Shown: one piece after another, positions 9,347-17,414 of the stretch
How the letters are laid out: every line of letters starts with the position of its first letter
Position numbering within the stretch: position 1 is the first letter of the stretch
Assembly (NCBI RefSeq): GCF_001563285.1
Contig: NZ_CP005188.1
Coordinates: 1,307,501 to 1,371,500, forward strand
Source of the DNA: Sphingobium sp. MI1205
GTDB lineage: Bacteria > Pseudomonadota > Alphaproteobacteria > Sphingomonadales > Sphingomonadaceae
Direction of reading: 5' to 3'
DNA: 64,000 bases
Notes under the pieces: model-generated
Databases searched by the model: none
Told to the model about the DNA's origin: nothing
The model's input: only the letters and a program-made list of their open reading frames with translations
Made by a program: the position numbers and the translations under genes

Positions 9347-9363
9347 GTGTCGCGCGACACTTG
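9344..9363. promoter_or_regulatory. 20-bp perfect palindrome, probable HigA operator
   Basis: Two 10-base half-sites, CAAGTGTCGC and its exact complement, meet without a spacer. The palindrome overlaps the -35 box of the higBA promoter by three bases. HigA-family antitoxins bind palindromes over their own promoter, so autorepression is the likely role. Binding is inferred. Confidence 0.75.
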
Positions 9364-9427
9364 TCTAAGCTTATCCGGCAACGGGGTTTATTGCGGCCTT
9401 GGCCATTCCGGTCATCGGAGACGTAAC

Positions 9428-10060
9428 ATGGGACATTCAGACCTAGACCCTGCCATTCATGAGCGGCATCCATGAAATGCCGGTAAAAACGTCGGCCCAA
9501 AGCGACCGCTGAAGCCGCGCGATATCTGGGCGATCCGCTTCTATCTCGATGAGCACAGACGTCTGCGCGACCGGGCGCTATTTGACCTAGCTATCGACAG
9601 TAAGCTGCGCGGCTGTGATCTGGTGAAGCTCAAGATCGGTGATCTGATGAGCGCTGGGTCATTTCGTGATCGTGCGACGGTCATCCAGCAGAAGACCGGT
9701 CGTCCGGTGCAATTCGAGATCATGTCCGAGACACGAACGAGTCTGAGGGCATGGCTTGACCGGCGCGGCGGAACAATCCGTGACTTCGTGTTCCCAAGCC
9801 GTATTGATTATCTCGGTCACCTGAGCACACGGCAGTATGCGCGCCTTGTCGATGAGTGGGTCTCAACGATCGGTCTCGACAAACGGGAGTACGGTACGCA
9901 CTCGATGCGAAGGACGAAGGCTGCACTGATCTATAAGGCAACCGGCAATCTTCGCGCAGTGCAAATCTTGCTGGGTCATACCAATATTGAAAACACCGTC
10001 AGATATCTTGGCGTGGACGTCGACGATGCGCTGACACTATCTGAGCGCACCGAAATCTGA
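9428..10060 (+). pseudogene. Tyrosine-type recombinase/integrase interrupted by an in-frame TGA
   Basis: The gene reads from ATG 9428, with GGAG at 9417-9420 seven bases upstream, through 15 codons (ending AIHERHP) to a TGA at 9473-9475. It then continues in the same frame as NAGKNVGPKRPLKPRDIWAI and on to the stop at 10058-10060, 211 codons in all. A single TGG-to-TGA change would explain the interruption. The rest is intact for a short tyrosine recombinase: Arg in SKLRGCDL, HSMRR, LLGHTNIENTVRYLG with the final His and Tyr. An internal GTG at 9623 could give a 145-residue product lacking the first Arg box. It is probably inactive, a remnant of a mobile element. Confidence 0.75.
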
Positions 10061-10419
10061 CACCGGTTCCAGCCCTCACCCCAAAAGGGGGCCGGAATCA
10101 TCTCATGAATGAGCGGCAGGTATCGACGGACCGAAGTGGGCCAAGGAATGACCGCTTTGTTCGCGGGCAGCCGACGTTAGTAATCACAGCAGCAAGAAAA
10201 ATCTTGGTCAGCGGGCGGTTGGAAATTGCTAGGGCTGGCTCGACGAGGTATTGTGGCTTTGCACAAGCGTAGCCCGCCAGTGAGCCATGTTTAAGCTTCG
10301 AACCCGATTTACGGGAAGGGAGTGGGGCCACTGTATGGGGCCTAATTTCTTGCTGCAGTGCAGCAATTTACTTGATTACAGTCCCTTAGGTGAACCTTGC
10401 GATTCCCCTCACCGCATTC
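10061..10419. other. Non-coding stretch between integrase remnant and regA
   Basis: About 360 bases lying downstream of both flanking genes. No frame here looks like a protein. The only clear structure is a 17-base inverted repeat at 10350-10366. A short CCCC-AAAA-GGGG dyad follows the integrase stop near 10079-10090 but has no T-run. The stretch may be decayed mobile-element DNA, which cannot be shown from sequence alone. Confidence 0.5.
10350..10366. repeat. Inverted repeat downstream of regA
   Basis: TTGCTGCA and its exact complement TGCAGCAA are separated by one base. Read from regA (minus strand) it could fold as a short hairpin after the regA stop, followed by GAAATT rather than a T-run, so it is at best a weak terminator. 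A protein-binding site is equally possible. Confidence 0.5.
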
Positions 10420-10953
10420 TCACCCGACCTGGCGCTTGGCGAGCTTTCTGGCCAGCGTGCGGCGGTGCATGCCCAAGCGGCGCGCTGCCTCTGAAATGTT
10501 GAAATCGCTGTCTTTCAGCACCTCGTGGATATGCTCCCATTCCAGCGTCTTGATCGATGTAGGACGTGGGGCGAGAGGGGTTGAGGGGTCGCCTGCGGAT
10601 CGGGCAAAGGCTGCTTCGATATCGTCTGTGTTGGATGGCTTGGCGAGATAATGGGATGCGCCCAGCTTGATCGCTTCCACTGCGGTCGCGATGCTCGCGA
10701 AACCAGTGAGGACAACGATCAGCATTTCGGGGTTGTGGGCATGCAGGGACTGGACGCAAACCAGACCTGATTCCGGGCCGAGCTTAAGATCTACGACGGC
10801 ATAGCCGGGTTTGTGATTTTCCAGCTGCGACAGGACTGCGGCGTGGCTGCCAGCGGTCAGGACCTTATAATTCCGCCGTTCGAAGGAGCGCTTCAGGGTC
10901 TTGGTGAGGGCCTCGTCATCTTCGACCAGAATGAGGACCCGTTCATTTGACAT
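10420..10953 (-). CDS. regA: RegA/ActR/PrrA-family response regulator
   Basis: A 177-residue two-domain regulator. The receiver domain has the acidic pair EDD (12-13), phospho-acceptor Asp55 in AVVDLKLG, Thr83 in VVLTGFAS and Lys105 in YLAKP. A short proline-containing linker leads to a Fis-type HTH, NISEAARRLGMHRRTLARKL (about residues 150-169). This layout is that of RegA/PrrA/ActR, which control respiratory oxidases and other redox genes. The start lies 11 bases inside the end of the sensor-kinase gene, so the two are translationally coupled. It is the last gene of the cyoABCD-surf1-regB-regA run. Confidence 0.92.
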   Translation of the reverse strand: MSNERVLILVEDDEALTKTLKRSFERRNYKVLTAGSHAAVLSQLENHKPGYAVVDLKLGPESGLVCVQSLHAHNPEMLIVVLTGFASIATAVEAIKLGASHYLAKPSNTDDIEAAFARSAGDPSTPLAPRPTSIKTLEWEHIHEVLKDSDFNISEAARRLGMHRRTLARKLAKRQVG

Positions 10954-12268
10954 CGGGCTGATCCTCCAATGCGACGGTGCCCAACGGCAGGCGTAGCAGG
11001 ATCAGGGCGCCACCGTCCGCGCCGTTGCTGGCAGAGACGCTGCCCCCCAGTTTGCGGACGACATTGACGACTAGGAAGAGTCCAAGCCCGCCGCCCTGCT
11101 TATCCTTGCTGGTGCGATAGGGTTTGCCGAAATCCGCGAGCATCTGTTTGGAAAAACCGCAGCCATTGTCGCGAACAGCAATATTGAGCGATGTGCTGTC
11201 GCGCCCGACGAGCAAGTCGATATAGGTGGTGCCCGCTTCCCGAGCATTGTCGAGCAGATTGCCGATCGCCTGCCGGATGACGGGGTCCGCGATGATAAGT
11301 GGGTAGTCGTGGGGGCCGAAATCGCATCGCAATGGCATGCCCGGATTGGTATCGCGCCACGCAGTGGCAATGCCCTCTATGAAGTCACGGACATTGGTGA
11401 CTTGCGGCGCTTCCCCGCGAGCTTCGCCGGCGGATAGCAAAATGCCGGTCACGATCGCCTTGCAGCGTTGAACAGCGGCTTGCATTTCCTCTACCTCCTC
11501 GACCATCGGGGGGTGATCGATGATCTCTGGCATGCGCCGCCAATCGCCAAGTACGACCGCCAGTTGAGAAAGCGGCGTGCCGAGTTCATGGGCAGCGCCC
11601 GAAGCGAGAAGGCCCATGCGGACGATATGTTCTTCTTCGGCCGCTTGCTGGCGTAGCTGAGCCAGATAGGCCTCGCGCGCCTGGAGGTTGCCGGTCACGC
11701 GGGTCATGAACAGTACGAGCAGAATGGCGATCATGGCCAGACAGATCCATGTCCCGACAATATGCAGGTCGAACAGATGCCCTTCCAATGCGTCGGTGAG
11801 GCCGAGGGGCTGGTACGCGAAGGAAAGCAGCGCGGCGCACAGCATCGACATCAGGACGATGCCCCAAATGCTGAGCCGGTCGAGCAACACAGCGCCCAGA
11901 GCAACCTGAAGGAGATACAGCGTGATAAAGGGGTTGGTCGCCCCGCCGGACAGATACAGTTGAGCGGTGAGGAGGAGTACGTCGAACAGCAATGCCAGGA
12001 AAAGCTCCGCATGGGCGACATCCGTGCGACGGCGTAGCGCGGCGAACGTGATGACGTTCACAATCGCAGCGACCGAAGCTACCAGCAGCATGGCCGCGAC
12101 CGGAAGGTTGATGCCCATGCCCCAGTGAACGAAGGCTATGGTTGCGACTTGCCCCGCGATCGCGATCCAGCGCAATTGCACCAGCAGCGCCATATTCTTC
12201 CGCCCTGCGGCGTCGGCGGGCCATTTGCTGGGTAGCCAGCGGGCGCTGAGGGGCGTTTTCGGCGTCAT
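10943..12268 (-). CDS. regB: RegB/PrrB/ActS-family redox sensor histidine kinase
   Basis: A 441-residue membrane histidine kinase. Six hydrophobic helices occupy about residues 28-190 and include the quinone-site heptapeptide GGATNPF (108-114) that marks RegB proteins. The H-box is GAAHELGTPLSQ (His227). Cys269 in AVQRCKAIV probably corresponds to the redox-active cysteine of RegB, by my alignment from memory. The ATPase part has NLLDNAREAG, DNGCGF and GGGLGLFL. The start at 12268 overlaps the surf1 stop by ATGA and was chosen over a longer frame for that reason. It likely senses the ubiquinone redox state and phosphorylates RegA. Confidence 0.92.
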   Translation of the reverse strand: MTPKTPLSARWLPSKWPADAAGRKNMALLVQLRWIAIAGQVATIAFVHWGMGINLPVAAMLLVASVAAIVNVITFAALRRRTDVAHAELFLALLFDVLLLTAQLYLSGGATNPFITLYLLQVALGAVLLDRLSIWGIVLMSMLCAALLSFAYQPLGLTDALEGHLFDLHIVGTWICLAMIAILLVLFMTRVTGNLQAREAYLAQLRQQAAEEEHIVRMGLLASGAAHELGTPLSQLAVVLGDWRRMPEIIDHPPMVEEVEEMQAAVQRCKAIVTGILLSAGEARGEAPQVTNVRDFIEGIATAWRDTNPGMPLRCDFGPHDYPLIIADPVIRQAIGNLLDNAREAGTTYIDLLVGRDSTSLNIAVRDNGCGFSKQMLADFGKPYRTSKDKQGGGLGLFLVVNVVRKLGGSVSASNGADGGALILLRLPLGTVALEDQPDVK

Positions 12269-12981
12269 GCCCGACGCTCTTTCCATTCGTACCGCATGAC
12301 GATCATGTAAGCGCCAGCGGCCATGGCTGCCAGCGCGAACCATGTGAGAGCGTAGGAAAGATGATTATTGGGGAATGTCAGAACGGTGAGACCGCCCATC
12401 GGCAGGGTATTAGCGGGGCCGCTATGCTCGGCATCAATGAAATAGTTGGCGATGGGCGAGCGAAGCGAGCGAGCGGCGGCTATGGCGGCGACGTCGCGTG
12501 AATACCAGCGGTCGGCAGCAGGAGCATTGCTGCGCAGGAAGCCGCCGTCCGGCTCCGAGGAGCGCATGAGACCTGTCACCTGCACAATGCCCTTTGGCTT
12601 CGAATATCGTGACCGCTCATCTGGCGGCACGAAGCCGCGGTTCACCAGCAGTGTGAAGCCGCGATCGGTGACCAGTGGGGTCAGCACCCAATAGCCCGCA
12701 CCGCGCACAGTGGAAGCCTGCACCAGCGTGGCGCGGTCATGGAGGAAGTGCCCGGTGACGGTCACGCGGCGGTAGACGTCCTCCTTGCTCCCGGTAGAGG
12801 GCGCGGGAACGGGTGCGGCATTGACACGGCTTGCCACCTTTTCAATGAGGTCGCCTTTCCAGGCGAGCCGGTCGATCTGCCACATGCCAAGGGCTACAAG
12901 CCCGCCGACGATCAGGGCGGTTATGAGTGACAAAGTGATGAGAAACCCCGCCGAGCGGCGGCGAGGTACATCGCTCGTCAC
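12265..12981 (-). CDS. surf1: SURF1-family oxidase assembly protein
   Basis: A 238-residue protein with one transmembrane helix near residues 13-33 and a second near the C-terminus (about 208-228), the SURF1 topology. Family motifs include the GLVALGMWQIDRLAWK region, YRRVTVTGHF and LLVNRGFVPPDER. SURF1/Shy1 proteins help insert heme into the large subunit of heme-copper oxidases. Its place directly after cyoD, overlapping by four bases, suggests service to the CyoB quinol oxidase rather than a cytochrome c oxidase. It is followed by regB with an ATGA overlap. Confidence 0.92.
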   Translation of the reverse strand: MTSDVPRRRSAGFLITLSLITALIVGGLVALGMWQIDRLAWKGDLIEKVASRVNAAPVPAPSTGSKEDVYRRVTVTGHFLHDRATLVQASTVRGAGYWVLTPLVTDRGFTLLVNRGFVPPDERSRYSKPKGIVQVTGLMRSSEPDGGFLRSNAPAADRWYSRDVAAIAAARSLRSPIANYFIDAEHSGPANTLPMGGLTVLTFPNNHLSYALTWFALAAMAAGAYMIVMRYEWKERRA

Positions 12982-13382
12982 GGCATCTGGCTCATGTCAT
13001 GCGCGCTCATCCCCTGCATCTGCGGCATCATATTGTGATTGAGATGATACATGACCCAGATGGATCCTGACAGGGTGATGACGACGAGCACGATCGTGAA
13101 GATCAGCGCCAACATGGTCCAGCCGCCTTCCGAACGCGTATTCATGTGCAGGAAGTAGATCATGTGAACGACGATCTGCACCACCGCAAAGCCCAAGATG
13201 ATGAAGGCCGTCAGCTGCGCATCGCCAAGCACGCCGGTCATGACGAGCCAGAAGGGGATGGCCGTCAGGATCACCGACAGCGCAAATCCAATCATGTAGC
13301 TGCCGAAGGTGCCGTGGGCATGGCCGTCGCCATGATGGGCGTCATGGTGCCCGTTGGCGTCGTGTTGGTCGTGGGCGCTCAT
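12978..13382 (-). CDS. cyoD: Cytochrome bo3 quinol oxidase subunit IV (CyoD)
   Basis: A 134-residue subunit IV with three membrane helices (about residues 30-115), including the conserved [15 protein letters not shown] stretch. It is longer than E. coli CyoD (about 109 residues) because of a His/Asp-rich N-terminus ([21 protein letters not shown]) and a Met-rich C-terminus ([17 protein letters not shown]). Subunit IV supports assembly of the CuB site. The start at 13382 follows family length and overlaps the cyoC stop by four bases. The metal-binding look of both tails is unusual. Confidence 0.93.
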   Translation of the reverse strand: MSAHDQHDANGHHDAHHGDGHAHGTFGSYMIGFALSVILTAIPFWLVMTGVLGDAQLTAFIILGFAVVQIVVHMIYFLHMNTRSEGGWTMLALIFTIVLVVITLSGSIWVMYHLNHNMMPQMQGMSAHDMSQMP

Positions 13383-14023
13383 AGCAGCATCCCCATGAGA
13401 TAGACGAAGGTGAAGACGCCGATCCAGACGACGTCGAGGAAATGCCAGAACATGGACAGGCACATCAGGCGGCGCTGATTTGCTGGGATCAGGCCCTTTT
13501 TGGCGATCTGGACCATCAGCGTGACCAGCCAGATGATGCCGAAGGTGACATGCAGGCCGTGGGTGCCGACCAAGGTGAAGAAGGCCGACAGGAAACCGGA
13601 TCGCATCGGGGTCGCGCCCTCATGGATGAGGTGGGCAAATTCGTACAGTTCGATGGAGAGGAAGGCGAGGCCGAACAGGCCGGTGATCGCCAGCCAGCCC
13701 TGCGTTGCTGCTACCCGGTTCTTGTCCATGGCCAGCATGGCAAAGCCATAGGTGATGGAGGAGAAGAGCAGCATCGCAGTATTCAGCGCGACGAGCGGCA
13801 GGTCGAACAGATCCCTGGGGCTTGGTCCTGCCGCATAATTGCCGCCCAGCACCGCATAGGTCGCGAACAGGCAGGCGAAGATGAGGCAGTCGCTCATCAG
13901 GTAGATCCAGAAGCCCAGCATGGTGCTGGAGCCTTCCGGATGATGCGGCTCGTGCGGCAGGTGGAAGAGCGGCCTGCCGTCTTTGTCGAGGAAGGCGGAA
14001 TCGACTGTTGGTGCGCTTGCCAT
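13379..14023 (-). CDS. cyoC: Cytochrome bo3 quinol oxidase subunit III (CyoC)
   Basis: A 214-residue heme-copper oxidase subunit III with five membrane helices, as in CyoC. Recognisable stretches are [34 protein letters not shown] and [12 protein letters not shown], ending [19 protein letters not shown]. It stabilises the catalytic core. It starts seven bases after the cyoB stop and its end overlaps cyoD, within the leftward cyoABCD operon. Confidence 0.95.
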   Translation of the reverse strand: MASAPTVDSAFLDKDGRPLFHLPHEPHHPEGSSTMLGFWIYLMSDCLIFACLFATYAVLGGNYAAGPSPRDLFDLPLVALNTAMLLFSSITYGFAMLAMDKNRVAATQGWLAITGLFGLAFLSIELYEFAHLIHEGATPMRSGFLSAFFTLVGTHGLHVTFGIIWLVTLMVQIAKKGLIPANQRRLMCLSMFWHFLDVVWIGVFTFVYLMGMLL

Positions 14024-14029
14024 GATGGT

Positions 14030-16048
14030 TCAGCCCTGCATGGCGAGTTGACGCGTGCGCTCGCCCTCGGTGCGCTCGACCACATCCTGCGGGATGTAGA
14101 AGTCGCGCTTGTAGTTGAAGGTATGGCCGATCGCGACCGCCAGCATGCCGATGAAGCTGAGCCCCGCCAGCCACCACATGTACCAGATCATGCCGACGGC
14201 GAACGCGACGGACAGGCCGGACAGGATGATCCCCGTGCCCGTATTGCTGGGCATGTGGATCGGCTGATAACCTGTGAGCGGGCGCTGGTAGCCGCGCTTC
14301 TTCATATCCGCCCAGGCGTCGCCGTCATGGATGACGGGGGTGAAGGCGAAGTTATAGTCCGGCGGAGGCGAACTGGTCGACCATTCCAGCGTGCGACCAT
14401 CCCAAGGATCCCCGGTCGTGTCGCGCAACTGGTCGCGCTTCATGATGCTGACGCCGAACTGAATGAACATGCACGCGATACCCGCCGCGATCATCATGGC
14501 GCCCAGCGCCGCGATCTGAAACCAGATTTGCAACGAAGGATCGTCGAATACGCGCATGCGGCGGGTGACGCCCATCAGGCCGAGAATGTAAAGCGGCATG
14601 AAAGCGACCCAGAAGCCCACGACCCACAGCCAGAAGCTGCGGACGCCCCAGGTGCGATCAAGCCTGAACCCGAAAGCCTTTGGCCACCAGTAGTTGATTG
14701 CCGCAAACATGCCGAACAGCACGCCCCCGATTATCACATTGTGGAAATGCGCGATCAGGAACAGCGAGTTGTGCAGCACGAAGTCCGCGGGCGGCACGGC
14801 GAGCAGCACGCCGGTCATTCCGCCGACCACGAAGGTCAGCATGAATGCTACCGTCCACATCATCGGCAGTTCGAACCGGATGCGTCCCCGGTACATGGTG
14901 AAGAGCCAGTTGAAGAGCTTGGCCCCCGTGGGAATGGAAATGACCATCGTCGTGATGCCGAAGAAGCTGTTGACGCTGGCCCCCGATCCCATGGTGAAGA
15001 AGTGGTGCAGCCAAACGAGGTAGCTGAGGATCGCGATCACGACCGTGGCATAGACCATAGAGGAATAGCCGAAGAGCCGCTTCGACGAGAAGGTGGAGGT
15101 GACCTCGCTGAACACACCGAACAGCGGCAGGATGAGGATGTAGACTTCCGGGTGGCCCCATATCCAGATGAGGTTAACATACATCATGGGATTGCCGCCC
15201 ATGTCGTTGGTGAAGAAGGCGGTGCCGACATAGCGGTCAAGGCTGAGCAGCGCGAGGACCGCAGTCAGAACCGGGAAGGCGGCGACGATCAGAATGTTGG
15301 CGCAAAGCGAGGTCCATACGAAGATGGGCAGCTTCATCATGGACATGCCGGGCGCGCGCATCTTGACGATGGTCGCGATCAGGTTGACCCCCGATAGCAG
15401 CGTGCCGATGCCCGCAACCTGCAATCCCCATATATAGTAATCGACGCCGACGCCGGGGCTGTAGGCTATGCCCGAAAGGGGCGGGTAGGCGAGCCAGCCG
15501 GTACGCGCAAACTCCCCCACGAACAGTGACATCATGGTGATGACCGCACCCGCAGTGGTCATCCAGAAGCTGAAATTATTGAGGAAGGGAAAGCTGACGT
15601 CGCGCGCGCCGATCTGTAGCGGCACCATATAGTTCATGATTCCGGTAATCATCGGCATCGCCACGAAGAAGATCATGATGACGCCGTGCGCCGTGAAGAT
15701 CTGGTCGTAATGGTGCGCGTTCAGATAGCCTTCCGACCCGTTGAAGGCCCATGCCTGCTGAAGGCGCATCATCAGCGCGTCCGCGAAACCGCGCACGAAC
15801 ATGATGAGGCCCAGGATCATGTACATGATGCCGATGCGCTTATGATCCACGGTGGTGAACCAGTCGCGCCAAAGCACCCCCCACAAGCGATATTTGGTGA
15901 CAAGGCCAAGGATGGCCACGCCGCCGATCACGACCGCGATGAAGGTGCCCATCACGATCGGTTCGTGAATGGGGATCGCGCTCCAGTCGAGCCGACCGAA
16001 GATCAGCTTCCAGATGCCGCTATTTTCTGATGCGGGATGGGGAGACAT
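14030..16048 (-). CDS. cyoB: Cytochrome bo3 quinol oxidase subunit I (CyoB)
   Basis: The 672-residue catalytic subunit with about 15 membrane helices, close to the 663 residues of E. coli CyoB. Heme and copper ligands are visible: [10 protein letters not shown] (low-spin heme His), [12 protein letters not shown] (CuB His and cross-linked Tyr), LHHFFTM (two CuB His) and [12 protein letters not shown] (high-spin and low-spin heme His). It oxidises ubiquinol, reduces oxygen to water and pumps protons. A cyoE (heme O synthase) gene is absent from this operon. Confidence 0.97.
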   Translation of the reverse strand: MSPHPASENSGIWKLIFGRLDWSAIPIHEPIVMGTFIAVVIGGVAILGLVTKYRLWGVLWRDWFTTVDHKRIGIMYMILGLIMFVRGFADALMMRLQQAWAFNGSEGYLNAHHYDQIFTAHGVIMIFFVAMPMITGIMNYMVPLQIGARDVSFPFLNNFSFWMTTAGAVITMMSLFVGEFARTGWLAYPPLSGIAYSPGVGVDYYIWGLQVAGIGTLLSGVNLIATIVKMRAPGMSMMKLPIFVWTSLCANILIVAAFPVLTAVLALLSLDRYVGTAFFTNDMGGNPMMYVNLIWIWGHPEVYILILPLFGVFSEVTSTFSSKRLFGYSSMVYATVVIAILSYLVWLHHFFTMGSGASVNSFFGITTMVISIPTGAKLFNWLFTMYRGRIRFELPMMWTVAFMLTFVVGGMTGVLLAVPPADFVLHNSLFLIAHFHNVIIGGVLFGMFAAINYWWPKAFGFRLDRTWGVRSFWLWVVGFWVAFMPLYILGLMGVTRRMRVFDDPSLQIWFQIAALGAMMIAAGIACMFIQFGVSIMKRDQLRDTTGDPWDGRTLEWSTSSPPPDYNFAFTPVIHDGDAWADMKKRGYQRPLTGYQPIHMPSNTGTGIILSGLSVAFAVGMIWYMWWLAGLSFIGMLAVAIGHTFNYKRDFYIPQDVVERTEGERTRQLAMQG

Positions 16049-16105
16049 GGGCAGAGCCTTCAGGCGAAAGAGAGACAGGGTGGAATTTGGCGGGCCTGTG
16101 CCGGG

Positions 16106-17248
16106 CTATATGCCATGGCCATGATGTCCTGCGTGATCGGCGTCCTTTTGGCCGGGCGCTTCATTGCCTTGCGCAGCGGGTGTTTTTTCTGCTGCCGGGG
16201 TCATGCCTGCAGGCTGAGCGATCTCGCCTTTCTTGCCTGGCTCGACAGGGTGGTATCCGCCGACGTCGATCGTGCCGTCATGACGCAGGCCTTGTGTATC
16301 GCGTGCCGACTCCTTGCCTGCGCCACCCATTATGTCAGTCATCATGACCTCATCCATGCAGCGCTTGCCCGTCTGGGCGCACATGTTGAGCGCAGCGTGG
16401 AACAGCTTCGGTTCAACGCCGGCAAAGTACATCGGCGGCACTTTTTCGCTCGGCTGCTCCAGCTTTACATAAGTGGCGCGATCCAGCTTGGCGCCGCTTG
16501 CCTTGACCTTGGCGACCCAATTTTCAAAGCCCGCCTGGTCCATTGCCTTGAACCTGAAGCGCATGTTGGAAAAGCCTGCGCCCGAATAGTTCGCGGAGAA
16601 GCCTTCGAAATTACCCGGTTTGTTGGCGACGGCGTGCAGCACCGTCTGCATGCCGGGCATTGCATAGATCTGCCCTGCGAGTGCGGGGACGAAGAAGCTG
16701 TTCATCAGGGTGGATGAGGTGATCTTGAATTCGATCGGCTGGTCGATCGGGGCGGCCAGTTCGTTGACGGTCGCGATCCCCAGTTCCGGGTAGATGAACA
16801 GCCATTTCCAGTCGAGGGCGACGACTTCGACCTGCAGCCGCTTTGCCGATGGTTCGACCTTGCGGTCGGCATCCAGGCGCTCGATCGGGCGGTAGGGATC
16901 GAGCAGGTGCGTGCTGGTCCAGGTGATTGCACCCAGCGCGATGATGATCAGCAGCGGGGCCGACCAGATCAGCAGTTCAAGGCTGGTCGAGTGATCCCAA
17001 TCGGGATCATAGTCCTTCGCCTGCGCCTTTTCCCGGTAGCGCCATGCGAACCATATCGTCATGGCCATCACCGGCAGGATGATGAGCAGCATCAGCAGCG
17101 TGGAAATCACGATCAGGTCGCGTTGCTGCATTGCGACATCGCCGGAGGGCGACATGACCACCCAGTCGCACGCCCCCAGCGGAAGCAGCAAAAAGGGCGC
17201 GAATCGGCGCAAAAATGCAGCTGGTACGGGAGCGAGGCGTGCGGTCAT
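16106..17248 (-). CDS. cyoA: Cytochrome bo3 quinol oxidase subunit II (CyoA)
   Basis: Subunit II, about 380 residues from ATG 17248. The signal carries the lipobox LLPLGAC, so it is probably a lipoprotein, followed by two membrane helices and a periplasmic cupredoxin domain (VEVVALDWKWLFIYPELGIATVNELA) that lacks CuA ligands, as in quinol oxidases. The COX_ARM extension follows (Met/Cys-containing region near NMCAQTGKRCMDE). The C-terminal tail is unusually charged and ends in a His-rich HAGHHGHGI. An upstream in-frame ATG at 17284 adds 12 residues; the later start was preferred because it gives a normal signal length. It is the first gene of the cyo operon. Confidence 0.93.
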   Translation of the reverse strand: MTARLAPVPAAFLRRFAPFLLLPLGACDWVVMSPSGDVAMQQRDLIVISTLLMLLIILPVMAMTIWFAWRYREKAQAKDYDPDWDHSTSLELLIWSAPLLIIIALGAITWTSTHLLDPYRPIERLDADRKVEPSAKRLQVEVVALDWKWLFIYPELGIATVNELAAPIDQPIEFKITSSTLMNSFFVPALAGQIYAMPGMQTVLHAVANKPGNFEGFSANYSGAGFSNMRFRFKAMDQAGFENWVAKVKASGAKLDRATYVKLEQPSEKVPPMYFAGVEPKLFHAALNMCAQTGKRCMDEVMMTDIMGGAGKESARDTQGLRHDGTIDVGGYHPVEPGKKGEIAQPAGMTPAAEKTPAAQGNEAPGQKDADHAGHHGHGI

Positions 17249-17285
17249 GAAGCCCGCATAGGAGGGGTGCTTCGGGATCGACATT

Positions 17286-17298
17286 GGACGTTTTGTCC
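17286..17298. promoter_or_regulatory. Short inverted repeat upstream of cyoA
   Basis: GGAC-N5-GTCC lies in the 166-base gap between the divergent cyoA and MFS genes. It is close to the cyoA start and could be part of an operator. It is a short dyad and could be chance. Confidence 0.25.
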
Positions 17299-17414
17299 TA
17301 TCCCCTCGCGGGTGCGAAATAGGGCAATGGCCTGTCGATCACCGGGATGATTCGCTATGCTGCGACGAATGTTGGCATGGATCGTTCCCGCAGCATGAAG
17401 GCTTGCTATCCCCG

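Noticed and set aside
9459..9482. A frameshift (loss of one CGGT copy) as the cause of the broken integrase, with a start at 9459
   Set aside because: The ATG at 9428 has a good ribosome site and is already in frame with the rest of the gene, so a single TGG-to-TGA change explains the break more simply.
10098..10331. A 77-codon minus-strand frame downstream of the integrase
   Set aside because: No ribosome site, no recognisable motif and a composition unlike neighbouring proteins.
13442..15397. A 651-codon open frame on the plus strand opposite cyoC and cyoB
   Set aside because: It is antisense to intact oxidase genes and is composed mostly of Asp, Glu, His, Gln and Arg without any domain, as expected for a GC-rich shadow frame.
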